DNA of 64,000 nucleotides from Lichenostomus cassidix (taxonomy: Eukaryota; Chordata; Aves; Passeriformes; Meliphagidae), in the NCBI GenBank assembly GCA_008360975.2, contig VLJF02000035.1, positions 1,815,155 through 1,879,154 on the forward strand. The letters run 5' to 3'. Below the pieces are notes generated by a model, which saw nothing but the letters and a program-made list of their open reading frames with translations, did not search any database and was not told the DNA's origin. Each line of letters starts with the position of its first letter. The first letter of the stretch is position 1. A program made the translations under genes and the position numbers. This document shows, one piece after another, positions 1 to 15,319 of this stretch.

Positions 1-2315
1 CCCAGCCTGGACCGCGGCGCCGTAGAGCTGCGCCTGGCCGACAACTTCATCGGCGCCGTGGGCCGTGCTGACTTCGCCAACATGAGCAGCCTGGTGCACC
101 TGACGCTGTCGCGGAACGGCCTGCGCCGCCTCGCCCCCGGCGCCTTCGCCGACCTGCGTGCCCTGCGAGCGCTGCACCTGGATGGCAACCGGTTACCGGC
201 GCTCAGCGGGCCGCAGCTCCGCGGGCTGGCCAGCCTGCGCCACCTCATCCTGGCCAATAACCAGCTGGCCGCCATCGACGCCGCCGCCTTCGCCGCCTTC
301 GCCGCCACCGTGGAAGACCTGGACCTGTCGCACAACAACCTCCCGGCGCTGCCCTGGGACGCCGTGGCTGCCATGGGCAGCCTGGCCACGCTGACGCTGG
401 ACCACAACCTGCTGGAGCGGGTGCCGGCTGGCGCCGTGGCGCGGCTGCCGCGGCTGGCCAGGCTCGACCTCACGGCCAACCGGCTACGGGCGCTGCCGCC
501 GGTACCGGGGCCGCCGGGGCCGGCACTGGCGGCCGGGGGAAACCCCCTGCACTGCAACTGCGAATTGCTGTGGCTGCGCCGCGTGGCTCAGCCGGGCCGC
601 CTGGAGACCTGCGCCACGCCGGCGCCACTGGCTGGGCGGCTGCTGGGCGCCGTGCCCGAAGAGGAGCTGACCTGCCGGGCCCCTGCCGTCACCGCCGCGG
701 CAGCGCACCCGCCTGCGGTCACTGAGGGGCAGCCGCTGCGCCTGGGCTGCGCCGCCGTCGGGGACCCCCCGCCCGCGCTGCACTGGCTGGGCCCCGATGG
801 GCGCGTGGTGCAGAACGGCTCCCGGCGCTCTGTGGGCGCCGACGGCTCCCTGGAGCTCCGCGTGGCCACGCTGAGAGACCACGGAGGCTTCACTTGCGTG
901 GCCGCCAACGCCGCGGGTGAGGCGGCGGCGCGCGTCGACGTCGTGGTGGTGCCGCTGCCGGTGCCGCGGGGACGGGACGGGGATGGTGACGCCGGAGCTG
1001 CCGAGGCGGGGCCCGGCCCCTCAGATATGGCCCAGGCGGGCGGCAATGACACCTGGGGGGGGCCCGGGGAGCGGCGGGTGGTGGCGGCGGAGGTGACCGG
1101 GTCCTCAGCGCGCATCCGGTGGCTGCCGCAGCGCCACTTGCCCGGCGTGCGCATGGTGCAGATCCAGTACAACAGCTCGGCCGACGACGCCCTCGTCTAC
1201 AGGTGGGGGCCGATGGGGAATCCGCGAGGGGCTGGGGAGCTTGGGAGCGGCCTGGGAAGGGTCTGGGGCAAGTTCCAGTGGGACTTGGGGAGTCCTGTGG
1301 GGTTCAAGGGCGGTCTGGAGGGCTCCAGGGGAGCTCAGGTGGGTTTTGGGGGGTCCTGTGGGGCTTCAGGGGGGTCTGGGAAGGGTCTGTGGGTCCTGGA
1401 GGTCTCCAGGGGAGGGGGGGGGTGTTCAGGTAGCTACTGGGGGCTTCTGGAGTGGCTCTGAGTGGATGTGGGGGATATCAAGGGAATTCTGGATATCTGG
1501 GGGCGTCGGGGTGGGGTCTCGGGGGAGGTCCTAGGGACGCTCAGGGGAGTCCTGGGGGTCTCTGTGGAGTCTTTGAGGTGTTTGGGGGAGGAGGATAGTG
1601 GAAGTCTTTGGGGGAATCCTGGGGGTTTCTGAAGTGTCTTTGAAAGGGCCTGGGCGAGATTTCGGCTTCCTGTGGGGGGCTGAGAGGGGGATGCTGGGCT
1701 CTCGCCCCCCCCACGACTCCCCCTCGCCCCTTCCCCAGGTTGTTGCCCCCCTCCAGCCGCACCTTCGTGCTGCGGGATTTGGCCCCAGGGCGCCTGTACG
1801 AGCTCTGCGTGTCCGCGCTGCGCGTTGTCGGCGACCCCCCCGCCGCCCCTCGCCCGCTAGGCTGCGTCTCGTTCGCCACGGCCGCCGCCCCCCCGGGCTG
1901 CGCCGCGCCCCCCCGGCCCCACTTCTTGGGGGGGACCGTCATCATCGTCATCGGCGCCGCCATCGCCGCCTCCGTGCTCGTCTTCATCCTCATCCTCACG
2001 GCGCGTTGGAAGGCGGCGGGGGCGCGGCGTCCCCCGCCCGCGCTCACCAGCGTCTGCTCGCAGACCAACGGCGGTCCTCGGCCCGCCGAGACGCCCGAGC
2101 TGCCCCCGCTGCCCCCGATGCCCCCGCCCGCGGGCGGGGGTCCCGCGGCGGGGGGGGCGCGGGCGTTGTTCCCCAGCCACAGCTACCCCCGGCGGGCGCG
2201 GCCGCGGCGCCACGGGTCCCTCCCGCGGCTGGACGCGCCCGAGGGGACCCCCCTGGGACCCCCCCTGCGCCCCTCGTTCGGCAGCACCCACTGGATGCTG
2301 GAGAGCACCGTGTGA
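1..2315 (+). CDS. LRFN1: LRFN1 (SALM2) synaptic adhesion protein, 5' truncated by window
   Basis: Exon 1 runs from before base 1 to 1202 (donor GTGGGG at 1203); exon 2 is 1739-2315 (acceptor CAG at 1736-1738). The join is in phase and gives 592 residues plus a stop in the window. Seen in order: leucine-rich repeats (residues 1 to about 170), a cysteine C-cap containing NPLHCNCELLWLRR, one Ig C2 domain (about 235-320), a fibronectin III domain split by the intron (about 360-460), a single membrane segment containing GGTVIIVIGAAIAASVLVF, and a proline-rich tail ending ESTV, a class I PDZ ligand. This is the SALM/LRFN layout: a postsynaptic adhesion protein that binds PSD-95-type scaffolds. Assignment to LRFN1 rather than LRFN2-5 rests on the neighbours SYCN and PAK4. 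The cytoplasmic tail is about 120 residues, clearly shorter than I recall for mammalian LRFN1. The intron is G-rich with short imperfect repeats of GGGGTCCTGTGGGG type. Confidence 0.9.
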
Positions 2316-3345
2316 GGGGGGGACGGTGGGAATACCGCCCCCCAGACCCCCTCTCTGGACCTCTCTTCGGCAGCACCCACTGGGACCCCCCCCCGAGATC
2401 CTCCTGGGGGGGGGCGGCGGTGGGACCCCCCCCGGACCCTCCCCGGGACCCCTCTTCGGCGGTCCCCCGTGCAGTGCCGGGCGACCAAGCGCAGCCCCGG
2501 CGGCTTTTGTTGGAGGGGCGTCCTGGGAGCGCCAAAGCTCGCCCGGGTGCCCCCCCGGACCCATTTGGGATCCCCCGTGGGTGCTACCAGGTGCCATTGG
2601 GAGCCCCCCAGGTGTCCCCTCCCCCGCCCTGGCGGTACCTGTATGCAAACCCTTCCCCCCGAAAAACTGGCGTGGGGTCCCCCGACATGTGCGGGCACCG
2701 TGAAACGCATAGGGATCGCGACAGGGACCACCCCCCGACAGGGACTCACGTGCGCCCCAACAAGCGCGTGGCGTGTCCGGAAACCTGTGCCCCCTCGCCT
2801 CCAAAAGCAGGACACTCGCCCGGGACTTGCGTGTGCCCCCCGCCCCACGCCTGTCCCCCCCCAAGATGCGCACTTGGGACTTGTGTGTGCGCCCCAACAT
2901 TTGTGTACCCCTCCTCGCCCCACGTGCGTGCCCGGCCCGCCCCCCCCGCGGTGCCTTCGGCCGGGCCGGGGGGGCCCCGCACACGCCCCCGACATCTCTG
3001 CACAGATGACACGAGACCCGCAGCCCCCTCTCAAAACCCCCCCCCGTGGGGAGGGGGGGAAGGGGGGCACCCCCGGATGCCTGGGGACCCTCCCGTGTGT
3101 CCCTCTCCCGTGGCCTCTGCCCCCCCCAACTCGGCCCGGGGGTTCCTATCTGGCTGGTCTGGATAACCCTGGGGGGCCTCCCAGGCCCCCCATTTCCCTC
3201 CCAGCCCCATTTCCCCCCCTCAAATGCCTCAGCTCCTCCCCATCTTCCCCCCTTCCCAAGACGCCGCCTCCCCCACCAGCCGCCCCCCTCGGGCTCCCCC
3301 GCAGTGTTTAACACGAGTTTTTACATTAAAAACCTGTGGCCCCCC
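2316..3345 (+). other. LRFN1: LRFN1 3' untranslated region
   Basis: C-rich sequence between the LRFN1 stop and a poly(A) signal. It contains a repeat of the last coding bases: TTCGGCAGCACCCACTGG occurs at 2277-2294 inside the CDS and again at 2366-2383. A weak repeat of CTTG(C/T)GTGTG(C/T)GCCCC type lies at about 2820-2930. No separate gene is visible here; the long frames on both strands are composition artefacts. Confidence 0.65.
3325..3330 (+). terminator. ATTAAA poly(A) signal, LRFN1
   Basis: ATTAAA about 1 kb after the LRFN1 stop. It is the first canonical signal downstream on this strand. Confidence 0.6.
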
Positions 3346-3815
3346 GGGGCAGAAACACGAGTTTGAATGGGGGGGGATGCTGGGGCACGAGCTCGGTCCC
3401 TCTTAGTTTGGGGCTGGGCTCTGACTGGGAGGTCCCCTCTGTCTTTTTGGGGGGGGTCTCTTCCCGGATGGAGTTTCATTTCCTACGGGTGGGGGGTCTC
3501 AGTCCCATACGAGATCCCTTCCCTCGAGCTTCACCCACCCCATCTGTTCCCTCAACCCTGCAATGTGGGCGGGTCTGGACTATGCTAATGAGGCATCAAT
3601 CCCCGCCCCCTGCAGTTGCCATGGGGACCGTCGTGGGAAGCTCAGCAGGGCCAGGACAGAGATCATGAATATAAAAATAGGGGGCGGAGCTCACCAGCAA
3701 AAGCCCCCAGTAATTATGCCCTCATTTGCATAGAGAGCACCTGGGCCCCATCTCGGCCTTGGCTGCTTCCCACTCCCCAAGGCCATGGCGAGACTGGGGG
3801 GGGCCAGGGGAGTCA
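3346..3815. other. LRFN1-SYCN intergenic stretch with octamer-like sites
   Basis: No coding gene is recognised. Isolated motifs are ATGCTAAT near 3584 (one mismatch to an octamer), TATAAAAATA at 3670-3679 followed by a GC box, and a perfect ATTTGCAT at 3724-3731. They could mark an unannotated promoter or a remnant regulatory region. In human, interferon-lambda genes lie between SYCN and LRFN1; nothing like them is seen here. Confidence 0.4.
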
Positions 3816-4098
3816 CCAACACCTGAGGCCCCTTTTGGGGGTGGTCCTCAACACCTAGGTCCCTCCTATGGGGGGGGGCAGCACAATTTGGGGGATTGCC
3901 AACCCCTGTGTCCCCCCCGGGGGGGAGTTGCAGATTTGGGGGGTCCCGGCCCCTCCCTTCCAGAGGATGTAGCCAAGGGGAAGTCCTTGCACACTTGTGT
4001 CCCTTCCCATGGTGGGAGGGGTTATCTGCAGACCTTGGTGCCCCTCACACACCTGTGTCCCTTCCCAGGGAGCCACAGCACACCTGGGTCCCTTCCCA
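3816..4098 (+). promoter_or_regulatory. SYCN upstream repeat with three PTF1-like bipartite sites
   Basis: Degenerate tandem repeat of a roughly 30-bp unit built around CACCTGTGTCCCTTCCCA. The three best units pair an E-box with a TC-box at identical spacing, measured start to start: CACTTG 3992 with TTCCCA 4004, CACCTG 4050 with TTCCCA 4062, and CACCTG 4081 with TTCCCA 4093. The pancreatic acinar factor PTF1 (PTF1A/E-protein plus RBPJ/RBPJL) is known to bind an E-box and a TTTCCCA box one or two helical turns apart. Syncollin is an acinar-cell gene, so the position is biologically sensible. More diverged units are at about 3820, 3850 and 3900. Binding is inferred. Confidence 0.65.
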
Positions 4099-4130
4099 GG
4101 TGGGCCCCACCCTCTGGCCTTGGGCTCGGG

Positions 4131-4136
4131 TATAAC
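4131..4136 (+). promoter_or_regulatory. TATA box of SYCN
   Basis: TATAAC 47 bp upstream of the SYCN ATG and about 33 bp downstream of the last PTF1-like site. This leaves a very short leader, as is usual for acinar secretory genes. Confidence 0.65.
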
Positions 4137-4177
4137 CGAACTGCGGGGGACTCGGTGCGGCCCGAGAGGTGACGGAG

Positions 4178-4585
4178 ATGGCGTCGGCGCTGCTGGTGAT
4201 GCTGGTGGCTGCAGTGGCCATGCTAGGCTGGGGGGTGGAGGCCCAGTGCCCCACGGCTGCGGACCTGCGCCCTGCCAATGGCACCCGTGTGTGTGCCATG
4301 CTCTACGCTGACAACAGCCCCTACTACGACCAGTGCTGCGCTGGGGAAGTGCTGGTGGTGCCGCCGGACAGCGACGTGCCCTACATGCCCCGTGGGTGGT
4401 CCGACCGAGTCTCCTCCCTAGTGGTGGGCACCAAGTGCGAGCTCACCGTGTGGTCGGGCAAGGCCAAGAAAGGCAAGTCGCGACGCTTCAGCACCGGTAC
4501 GGTGCCACGGCTGCAGGAGGTGCGCCGGGGGCTCTTTGGAGACTGGAACGATGCCATCCGGGGGTATTACTGCACCTGCAAGTGA
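4178..4585 (+). CDS. SYCN: Syncollin, zymogen granule protein
   Basis: Single-exon frame of 135 residues. The ATG at 4178 was chosen over an in-frame upstream GTG because it begins a clean signal peptide (hydrophobic core LLVMLVAAVAMLG, cleavage expected near VEA-QC). The mature part has seven cysteines, including a CC pair and the C-terminal CTCK, and a conserved block around GDWNDAIRGYYCTCK. Length matches mammalian syncollin (134 residues as I recall). Syncollin is a secretory protein associated with the luminal side of the zymogen granule membrane and involved in granule fusion and maturation. TATA box and PTF1-like sites upstream and an AATAAA downstream fit an intact acinar gene. Confidence 0.93.
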   Translation: MASALLVMLVAAVAMLGWGVEAQCPTAADLRPANGTRVCAMLYADNSPYYDQCCAGEVLVVPPDSDVPYMPRGWSDRVSSLVVGTKCELTVWSGKAKKGKSRRFSTGTVPRLQEVRRGLFGDWNDAIRGYYCTCK

Positions 4586-4667
4586 GCGGCAGCGCGGAGC
4601 GGGGCAGCAGGGGCGACACTGGGGAGCGGCAGGCGAGGCCAGGCAATGGGAGTTGCAGTGAGGCAAT

Positions 4668-4935
4668 GCGGGTCAACACCAGTCAGTGTCGGTCAACATG
4701 GGTCAATGCAAGTCAACGTGGATCAATGTCAGGCAACGCAGATCAACGTGAGCCAGTGTGGGTCAAGATGTGCCAGTATGGGTCACTGTGAGTCAACGTG
4801 GGCCAAGACAAGTCACCATAAGTCAACATTGGCCAAGACCCACCATCAGGGGCGAACACATGCCAACCCAGCCCAAGCCAAGACAACCTTGGCCAACGTG
4901 AGTCAACACAGGCCAAGCCATGCCAAGGACACTCC
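4668..4935. repeat. 10-bp minisatellite, GTCAACRTGG type
   Basis: Imperfect tandem repeat of a 10-bp motif (GTCAACGTGG, GTCAATGCAA, GTCAACATTG and similar) in the probable SYCN 3' UTR. Units are diverged, so the array is old. The open frames across it are not genes. Confidence 0.75.
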
Positions 4936-5003
4936 CCTTGTGAGACCCTGTGTGTTCCATGGGCTGACAAAGCCACGCCCCCCCTGCAGCCCCCTGTGCA
5001 GTC

Positions 5004-5009
5004 AATAAA
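5004..5009 (+). terminator. AATAAA poly(A) signal, SYCN
   Basis: AATAAA about 420 bp after the SYCN stop, the first canonical signal on this strand. PAK4 converges from the other side. Confidence 0.65.
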
Positions 5010-5029
5010 ACCCTGAGGAAGCAGCAGCT

Positions 5030-5797
5030 CTTGCCTGGGCAGTCCTTTACTGGGGGGGGTTCCCAATCCCCCAGGGGGTCTTTGGGTGGGAGAAGGGGGT
5101 CTCCACACCCCCCACCCCCTGAGGACATTAGAGGTGCCCCCTGCCATGTACTCCCCCATCCCCCAAAGAACCACACAGCACACAGGGGGTCCAAAAGGAC
5201 ACATGTAATTTGAGGGGGGCCGGTGTCCCCCTGGGACCCCCCATTCCGTGCGGTACAAAACCCGATCATATAAATATCACTTTGTTAAAAAAGAAAACTG
5301 TGGGGGTGGGGGGGGGTTCCAGAGGGAAGGAACCAACAAAAAGACTCCCAAATCAACAAAAACAGGTGAGGAGGGCCCGGGGCAGGGGACACACCCCGAA
5401 TCAGTAGTGTGGTGTGGTGGGGGGAGGAGTGAGATGTAGTATTGGGGATCCCCCCTCATGGAGATGTAGGGGGGCATACCCCAGTGCCCAAGGGGGTAGA
5501 AAAGAGGGGACTAAAAAAACCAAAAAAAGGCGGAAATGCCCCAAAATGGGTCCCAAAGGCGGGGGGGCACTGGGATGAGCCCCTGCACCTGCGAACCTCC
5601 AGGATGACAGCCACACCCCCCCAAAATCTCTGCTGTGGGGTCTCCAGCTCAGTAGTACAGGTTGGGGGGCCAGCACCCCCAGCAGCGCCCTCCAGGAACA
5701 TCCCAGTCCCACTCCTGTTAGGGGGGGCCACTGAGGAGGAGGAGCAGGAGGAGGAGCAGGAGGGGGCCAAAGGGGTCTCCCCCAGGGCAGGGGTGTC
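5030..5797 (-). other. PAK4: Probable PAK4 3' untranslated region
   Basis: Sequence between the PAK4 stop and the SYCN poly(A) site. It contains an AT-rich patch at 5260-5297 unlike its C-rich surroundings, as is common near vertebrate mRNA ends. No AATAAA is seen on the minus strand. AGTAAA at 5046-5051 is the only variant signal noticed, so the exact end is uncertain. No independent gene is visible. Confidence 0.4.
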
Positions 5798-10297
<4,500 letters not shown>

Positions 10298-10319
10298 GGC
10301 CCGGGATGTGCTCCTGGCA

Positions 10320-10660
10320 ACGGGATCAGGCCCCAGAATCCCAGAGTTAGCATGAGGGAAATGGGAAACGTCATCAGGAATGGGATCAGGCCCCAAAATC
10401 CAGAGTTATAATGGCAAAGGTCAATGGGAATGGGAACAGCTCCCAAAATCCAGTGTTACAATGGGGAATGTTACTGGGAACAGGACCAGCCCCCAAATCC
10501 CACAACTAGAATGAAATAAATTGGAAATGTTGTTGGGATGAAAAGCATTGGGATGGACAGGATGAGATCCAAACTCCCAGCATTACAATGAGGTAAATGA
10601 GAAACATCTTTGGGATGGAACACATTGGGCGGTAATGGGATCAGTCCCCATAATCCCATT
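10320..10660. repeat. Minisatellite just 5' of the first PAK4 coding exon
   Basis: Five or so imperfect units of about 50-75 bp around CCCAAAATCCAGAGTTATAATGG followed by GGGAATGGGA(A/T)CAG, lying in the intron upstream of the first coding exon. Confidence 0.55.
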
Positions 10661-13600
10661 GTTGGAACGATTTTTATCCATCCATTGGCCACTTTTGTCC
10701 AACATCTCCCACTTTCATCCAATTACTTCCCATTTTTCTCCAATTCCAAGCTTGGCAACACCAGGAGTGACAGAAATTCCCGCTTGGAAATGGGATTAAT
10801 CCATTGATTACCTCACCCAGACCAACAAACAGCTTTAAAACGCCTCAAAAAGCCACAAAAATCCCCTTTTCCTGGGATCCCAGCACCAGGATTGGTTCTC
10901 TGTGGCACAATCTGAGGGTTTGGCTGATTTAATTTCATGTTTTTCTGTGTTTTTCCTGCAGTTTCCAGGCCTGGAATGAGCTGAGCTGGGAGGGTTTTGG
11001 GAATGTGATACTAGCGGGGTCATGAATCCCACTGGGAATAGCCCCAAAATTCTGCGGATCCTGGGTGGGTCTATTTTTCCCACTTCCACTGCTTTTCCTG
11101 GAGCCAATTTCCTACTGTTTCCTCCCTGTTTTTTTCTGGTTCCTCATCTCAATCTCATTTTCCAAGCTCTAGAATCCTGCTGCTTCCAAGGTTTTCCCCT
11201 TAAATCAATGATCCATTACGTAATTTGTTCTCCTCCTCCATTTTGACCCCAGTCAAAAACTGCGAATTCCGTATATTCCCCATTTTCCCTGCTCATCCTA
11301 GGCTGATCCCTCCTTCCACCTTTCCAGGACGCTGTCAGGATCCTCCCTGGTTTGCCAAAATCCTGTTTTTGGATAGAAAGTTCTCTTGGTTTGGGGAAAT
11401 TGCAGCTGAATTTGGAGCAGGAGGATTAGAATCTGCTGCATTTGGGCTTTTCCTGATGGGAATTCCATAGGAAATACCCGAGGATGATCCAGGTCAGCCA
11501 GAACGTTGGGGATGTGCAGCATCCTGGGCCTCTGGACACCAAATCCACCTGATTTCAACCCAGAACCCAGCTTTTTTTGGGATGGTCAGGGAAAAACAGA
11601 TGGTACTTGGTGGGGGCAGAGGGATCCTGAAGAATTCCAGAGAGTGGGATGAGGGCTAGGAGGTGGTGAAGCCCCCCTTCCTTATTCCTCAGCCCTTCCC
11701 AGGTCACATTCTTGGGATCCCAGGAGGGTTTAATTAGTAACCAATTAATGAGCAACTGAGTCCACAGTGGGTGGAGTATTCTCGTATTTTCCCTAAAATT
11801 CTGCACAAAATTCCCCCCAAACCAGTGGCATTTTGGCTGTGTCCTGGTGGGAATCATGCTGGCAGCTTCAGGATGAAAAACAAAGGGAAAAGTAAAGGGG
11901 GGAAAAAGGTGCACAAAGGTGCTTCCCGCCTTCCCATAAACCCCAAATCAAGGAAAATCAGATGTTACTGGGCAGGAGAGTGTCCAGGAAGGGATTGAAA
12001 TAGTATTTTCAGCAAATTGCAGGTATTTCAGACTGAATCGGGGTGAATTTCAGGAAACCAAATCCCTGCGGTGGCATCATTCTGGATGTGGTGTTTGGCT
12101 TTATCCTGCTTCCCAAATTCCAATATCCCCATTTTTTTTTCCCTGCGTCAAGCTGGTCGATCCATCCTATCCCTCCGCCCGTTGCCCCAAATTGCTCCAT
12201 TTTCCCCTAAATTTCCAACGTGGCCCCTATGGAATCAGAGGGCCCCGGGAAGATGGGGAGAGCTCCCAGGGAGAGCCAGGGTCGATCCTAAGTGATCCCA
12301 AACGGATTCCCAGGGAATCCCCGCTCCAGAGCGTTCCCCGGATCTCATTGGAGGGACATGGTGAGAAAATTCTGCTGGATGAAAAACTTACCTCGTATTC
12401 CCACCACTTACTCCTGGTTATTATCCCCTACAGTTCCCCAAATCTTGAACTCATGCTGGATTTGATCCTTTTAGGAAGAAGCGCAAAGAGCCAAAGTCTC
12501 CGTTGGAAAATCCCTGAGCTTTTTTTTCTTTTGGAGAATTAATTTCCTGGTGTCAGCCAGAACAGGAAGAGGGTCAAAACTCTCCAATTCCACATCTTCC
12601 ACAAAAAACTTCGACCTCCAGAGTCCCCGGCGGGAATTTGGGATCTTTGGGAAGCAGCTCTTTAACGCAGCAGGGACAGATCCCAGCACCCGGAAAACTC
12701 ATGGAATTCTGGCAAAATCAGTGAAGACGCGTTTTCCTGATTGCACGGGTGATCCCAATGATCCCTGGAGTTTCCTGCGTGCCAGAGTCTCTCCAGAGCT
12801 CCGAAATCCCAGCCAGATCCTGCTGGGAGTGCGTCGGGTTTGCTCCAAGGTGTTGTTTTCCTTAGAAAAAAAACCAAAAAAACCGCAGGAAGCAGTGTGT
12901 CCTGAACCTATGGGTGAATCCCCCAGGCCGGAATCCTGGGATTCCCTGTAGTGGGGTCACATTCTCCAGGAAAGGGAGGCCAGGAAGGCCATGACTGGAG
13001 CGTTCCGGCAGGGAAAGGCGGGTTGGACTGGCCCAGCTGGATCTGCTGAAGGAGGAGGAGGAGGAGGAGGAGTAGGAGGAAGAGGAAGAGGAGGAGAGGT
13101 GTCAGCCTTTGCCCGGAGGAATCCCAGAATTCCAGGAATCTGGTGACCCACAAGGACCCTCCAAAGCTCCCTTGAAGGTTTCTCTCCTTCAGGGAAAAAT
13201 TCCAGAAAGGGAATCAGGAGATCCAAACTCCTAGGAAAAGGGAATCAACAGCTCAAAGCTGTCATGATTGCCGGAAAAACCAGGAAGGCAGGGAAGGGGG
13301 GGTAAGGTGGAGAGGAGGGAAAGGAGGAAGGAGTGGGAAAAGGAAGAAGACAAGGAGGGAGGAAGAAAGAAAAAAGTGTAAAAGAAAGGGGAGAAGGAGG
13401 AATTCTGGCAGAATTCAGCTCTTTTCCTGCAGCAGGAAGTTTCCTCGTAGCTAGAAGTGCAAGGAGAGGAAGGGAGAGAGGGAGGAACGTCGGGAATCTC
13501 CGGCTCCGGGCAAAGGAAGGGCCAATTATTTATAATCAAATTAATCAGTAACAATCCTGTCCATCCATGACGATCCACTTCACCAAAATCCAGGAAAACG

Positions 13601-14690
13601 GCAAATCCCTCCCGGGGCTGGTTCGGGAACACCTCCAGTAAACTCCCCCACGGCTTCAGGGAACCCAGGTTTTATCACATGGGAATGAATAAACTAAAAG
13701 ATTAATTAAAGCCACGGGAACGGGCAGGGCAGGAATATCCTTGGGATTTCCTCCTGGAAAACCTGGAGCAATTTCTGCTTGTCCCACTTCCATTAACCAG
13801 ATGTGACTGACCAAATTTCCACCTTTTACCTCCAAACGCCAACAGGCAATGTGGCGGGAGGGTGAAGTTTTTGGCCGTTTCCTAAGGATTGCTGTATCTT
13901 TCCAACATCTGTATATTCCACATAAACCAAATTTCCACTTAGTACCAAGCCAGCCACGTGCCAATCCCTCTATGCCACCACTATTTACTCCAAAATTCGC
14001 TAACCTACAGGGAGAACACAAATAAAAGGCCAAATCAAGAACCCTTTTTTTTCCCTCTCCTTTTTCTTTGAGGAACGGCAACAGGGACACCTCAGAAACT
14101 TTTACAATGGCGATTTCCCTTCCACTGCACCAAAATTGGGGGAAAAGGCTGCTTTTAAAGAGTTAGGAGATTCCTGAGAAATCCCAGTGCCTGTCTGCCT
14201 TGGAGTTCCTGACCCAAATCCACAGTAAACGCTGTAAAAATCCATCCCAGGGCTCTGGGGATGTATGGTAGCGTGGGGGGGAAGACCCCCAAATCCCCGT
14301 GGGATAAAAAATTCTGTGAATTAATTCCGGTTCCGTTTCCTACCTTCCAGGAAGGGAAAACTTTCCTGTCTCAGCTCTGCATTCCGCGTCTTCCGGGGAA
14401 AGTACTGCACGGGAAGAACGGAATTCTCTCAGGATCACCCCAAACCTCCCCATGTGGGGTGTTTTTAGGGCGGGGGGTGGTTAGATCCATATCCCGGTGC
14501 TCTCCGGGAATTCCAGGGTTTCCCAAGGCTGTTGCCGCCGCCCTCCCGGGGATTTGGGGAGCCTCAAATTCCCCCAAAACCCACCCACCGCCTTCCACCT
14601 CCATTACCGCAAAATTCCTTGAGCCTGGTGGGTCTCCAAACCCCAGATCCCCCCGAAATCCCCCAAATTCCGCCCGAGCGCACTCAGCCC
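10661..14690. other. Probable first intron of PAK4
   Basis: About 4 kb with no recognised coding sequence on either strand. It is less GC-rich than the exons. It includes a (GGA)n tract at about 13043-13095, purine-rich stretches at 13290-13400 and several stretches of TCCCAGAATTCC-like words. By position it should be the intron joining a non-coding PAK4 exon near 14.7 kb to the acceptor at 10314. The 5' exon itself could not be pinned down. Confidence 0.5.
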
Positions 14691-15120
14691 CCCCGGGCCC
14701 CCTCAGGCCTCACTCGGCCGTCGCCGCCGCCATGTTGGGATCGAGCCACATCCGGGTCCTCCCACGCCCGCGTCGCCGCGGCGACAGAACGCGCCCCCAA
14801 GAGGCGGGGACACGGGCGAGCGCGGCGTGGCGAGCCAGATATGAGCGAGGGGCGGAGTATGAGGAGCAGAATACGGTAAAGAGGCGCGGCAAAGGGCGGA
14901 GAGAAGCCGCATATGGGCGGGGAACGCGGTTTGTGGCGGCGTTTAGGGCGGGAGAGGTGGGGTTTGCGTGAGAAGAGGAGTGGTTTGTGGGAGAAGAGGC
15001 GGGGGTTAGGTCAGGAAAGACGGGAGTTAGGGCGGGAATGGCGGGGTATAAGATGGAAGTTGCTGCTGAGGGGGCGGGTCTTCGCACTGCGACCCCCCCC
15101 GCTATGGGGGCGGAATTAAG
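14690..15120. promoter_or_regulatory. CpG-rich PAK4/MRPS12 divergent promoter region
   Basis: CpG-dense sequence with GCCGCCGCCATGTTGG (YY1-like) at about 14723 and a CGCCGCGGCG core. It is followed by G-rich tandem words (GGGAGAAGAGG, GGTTAGG) at 14940-15050. PAK4 lies to the left on minus and MRPS12 to the right on plus, so a shared divergent promoter is the simplest reading. Start sites are inferred. Confidence 0.5.
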
Positions 15121-15131
15121 TGGTAGTGTGG

Positions 15132-15177
15132 CCAATCACTGCTCGAATCACGGAGATTGGCATCCCCGCTATCCAAT
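15132..15177 (+). promoter_or_regulatory. Three CCAAT boxes upstream of MRPS12
   Basis: CCAAT at 15132-15136, the inverse ATTGG at 15156-15160, and CCAAT at 15173-15177. Clusters of regularly spaced NF-Y sites are typical of CpG-island housekeeping promoters. Confidence 0.6.
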
Positions 15178-15204
15178 CGCAGCGCGGTGCTCTGGGACCG
15201 GGGT

Positions 15205-15215
15205 AAGATGGCGGC
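15205..15215 (+). promoter_or_regulatory. YY1 element and tiny upstream ORF, MRPS12 leader
   Basis: AAGATGGCGGC is a perfect YY1 element of the type found just downstream of start sites in ribosomal and mitochondrial genes. Its ATG (15208) opens a four-codon uORF that stops at 15222, about 100 bp before the MRPS12 ATG. The YY1 site is seen directly; its use is inferred. Confidence 0.6.
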
Positions 15216-15319
15216 GCACTGAGGGGAACTTGGCGGCTCCGGTCCCGACGCTCCCCCCTGGTCTTCGGTGCCCTCCCCAGGCAGTTCTGGCCGTGTGTTC
15301 AGCCCTCAGAGCCTCTGAA

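Noticed and set aside
3670..3679. TATAAAAATA as a gene promoter
   Set aside because: No downstream gene other than SYCN, which has its own TATA box at 4131.
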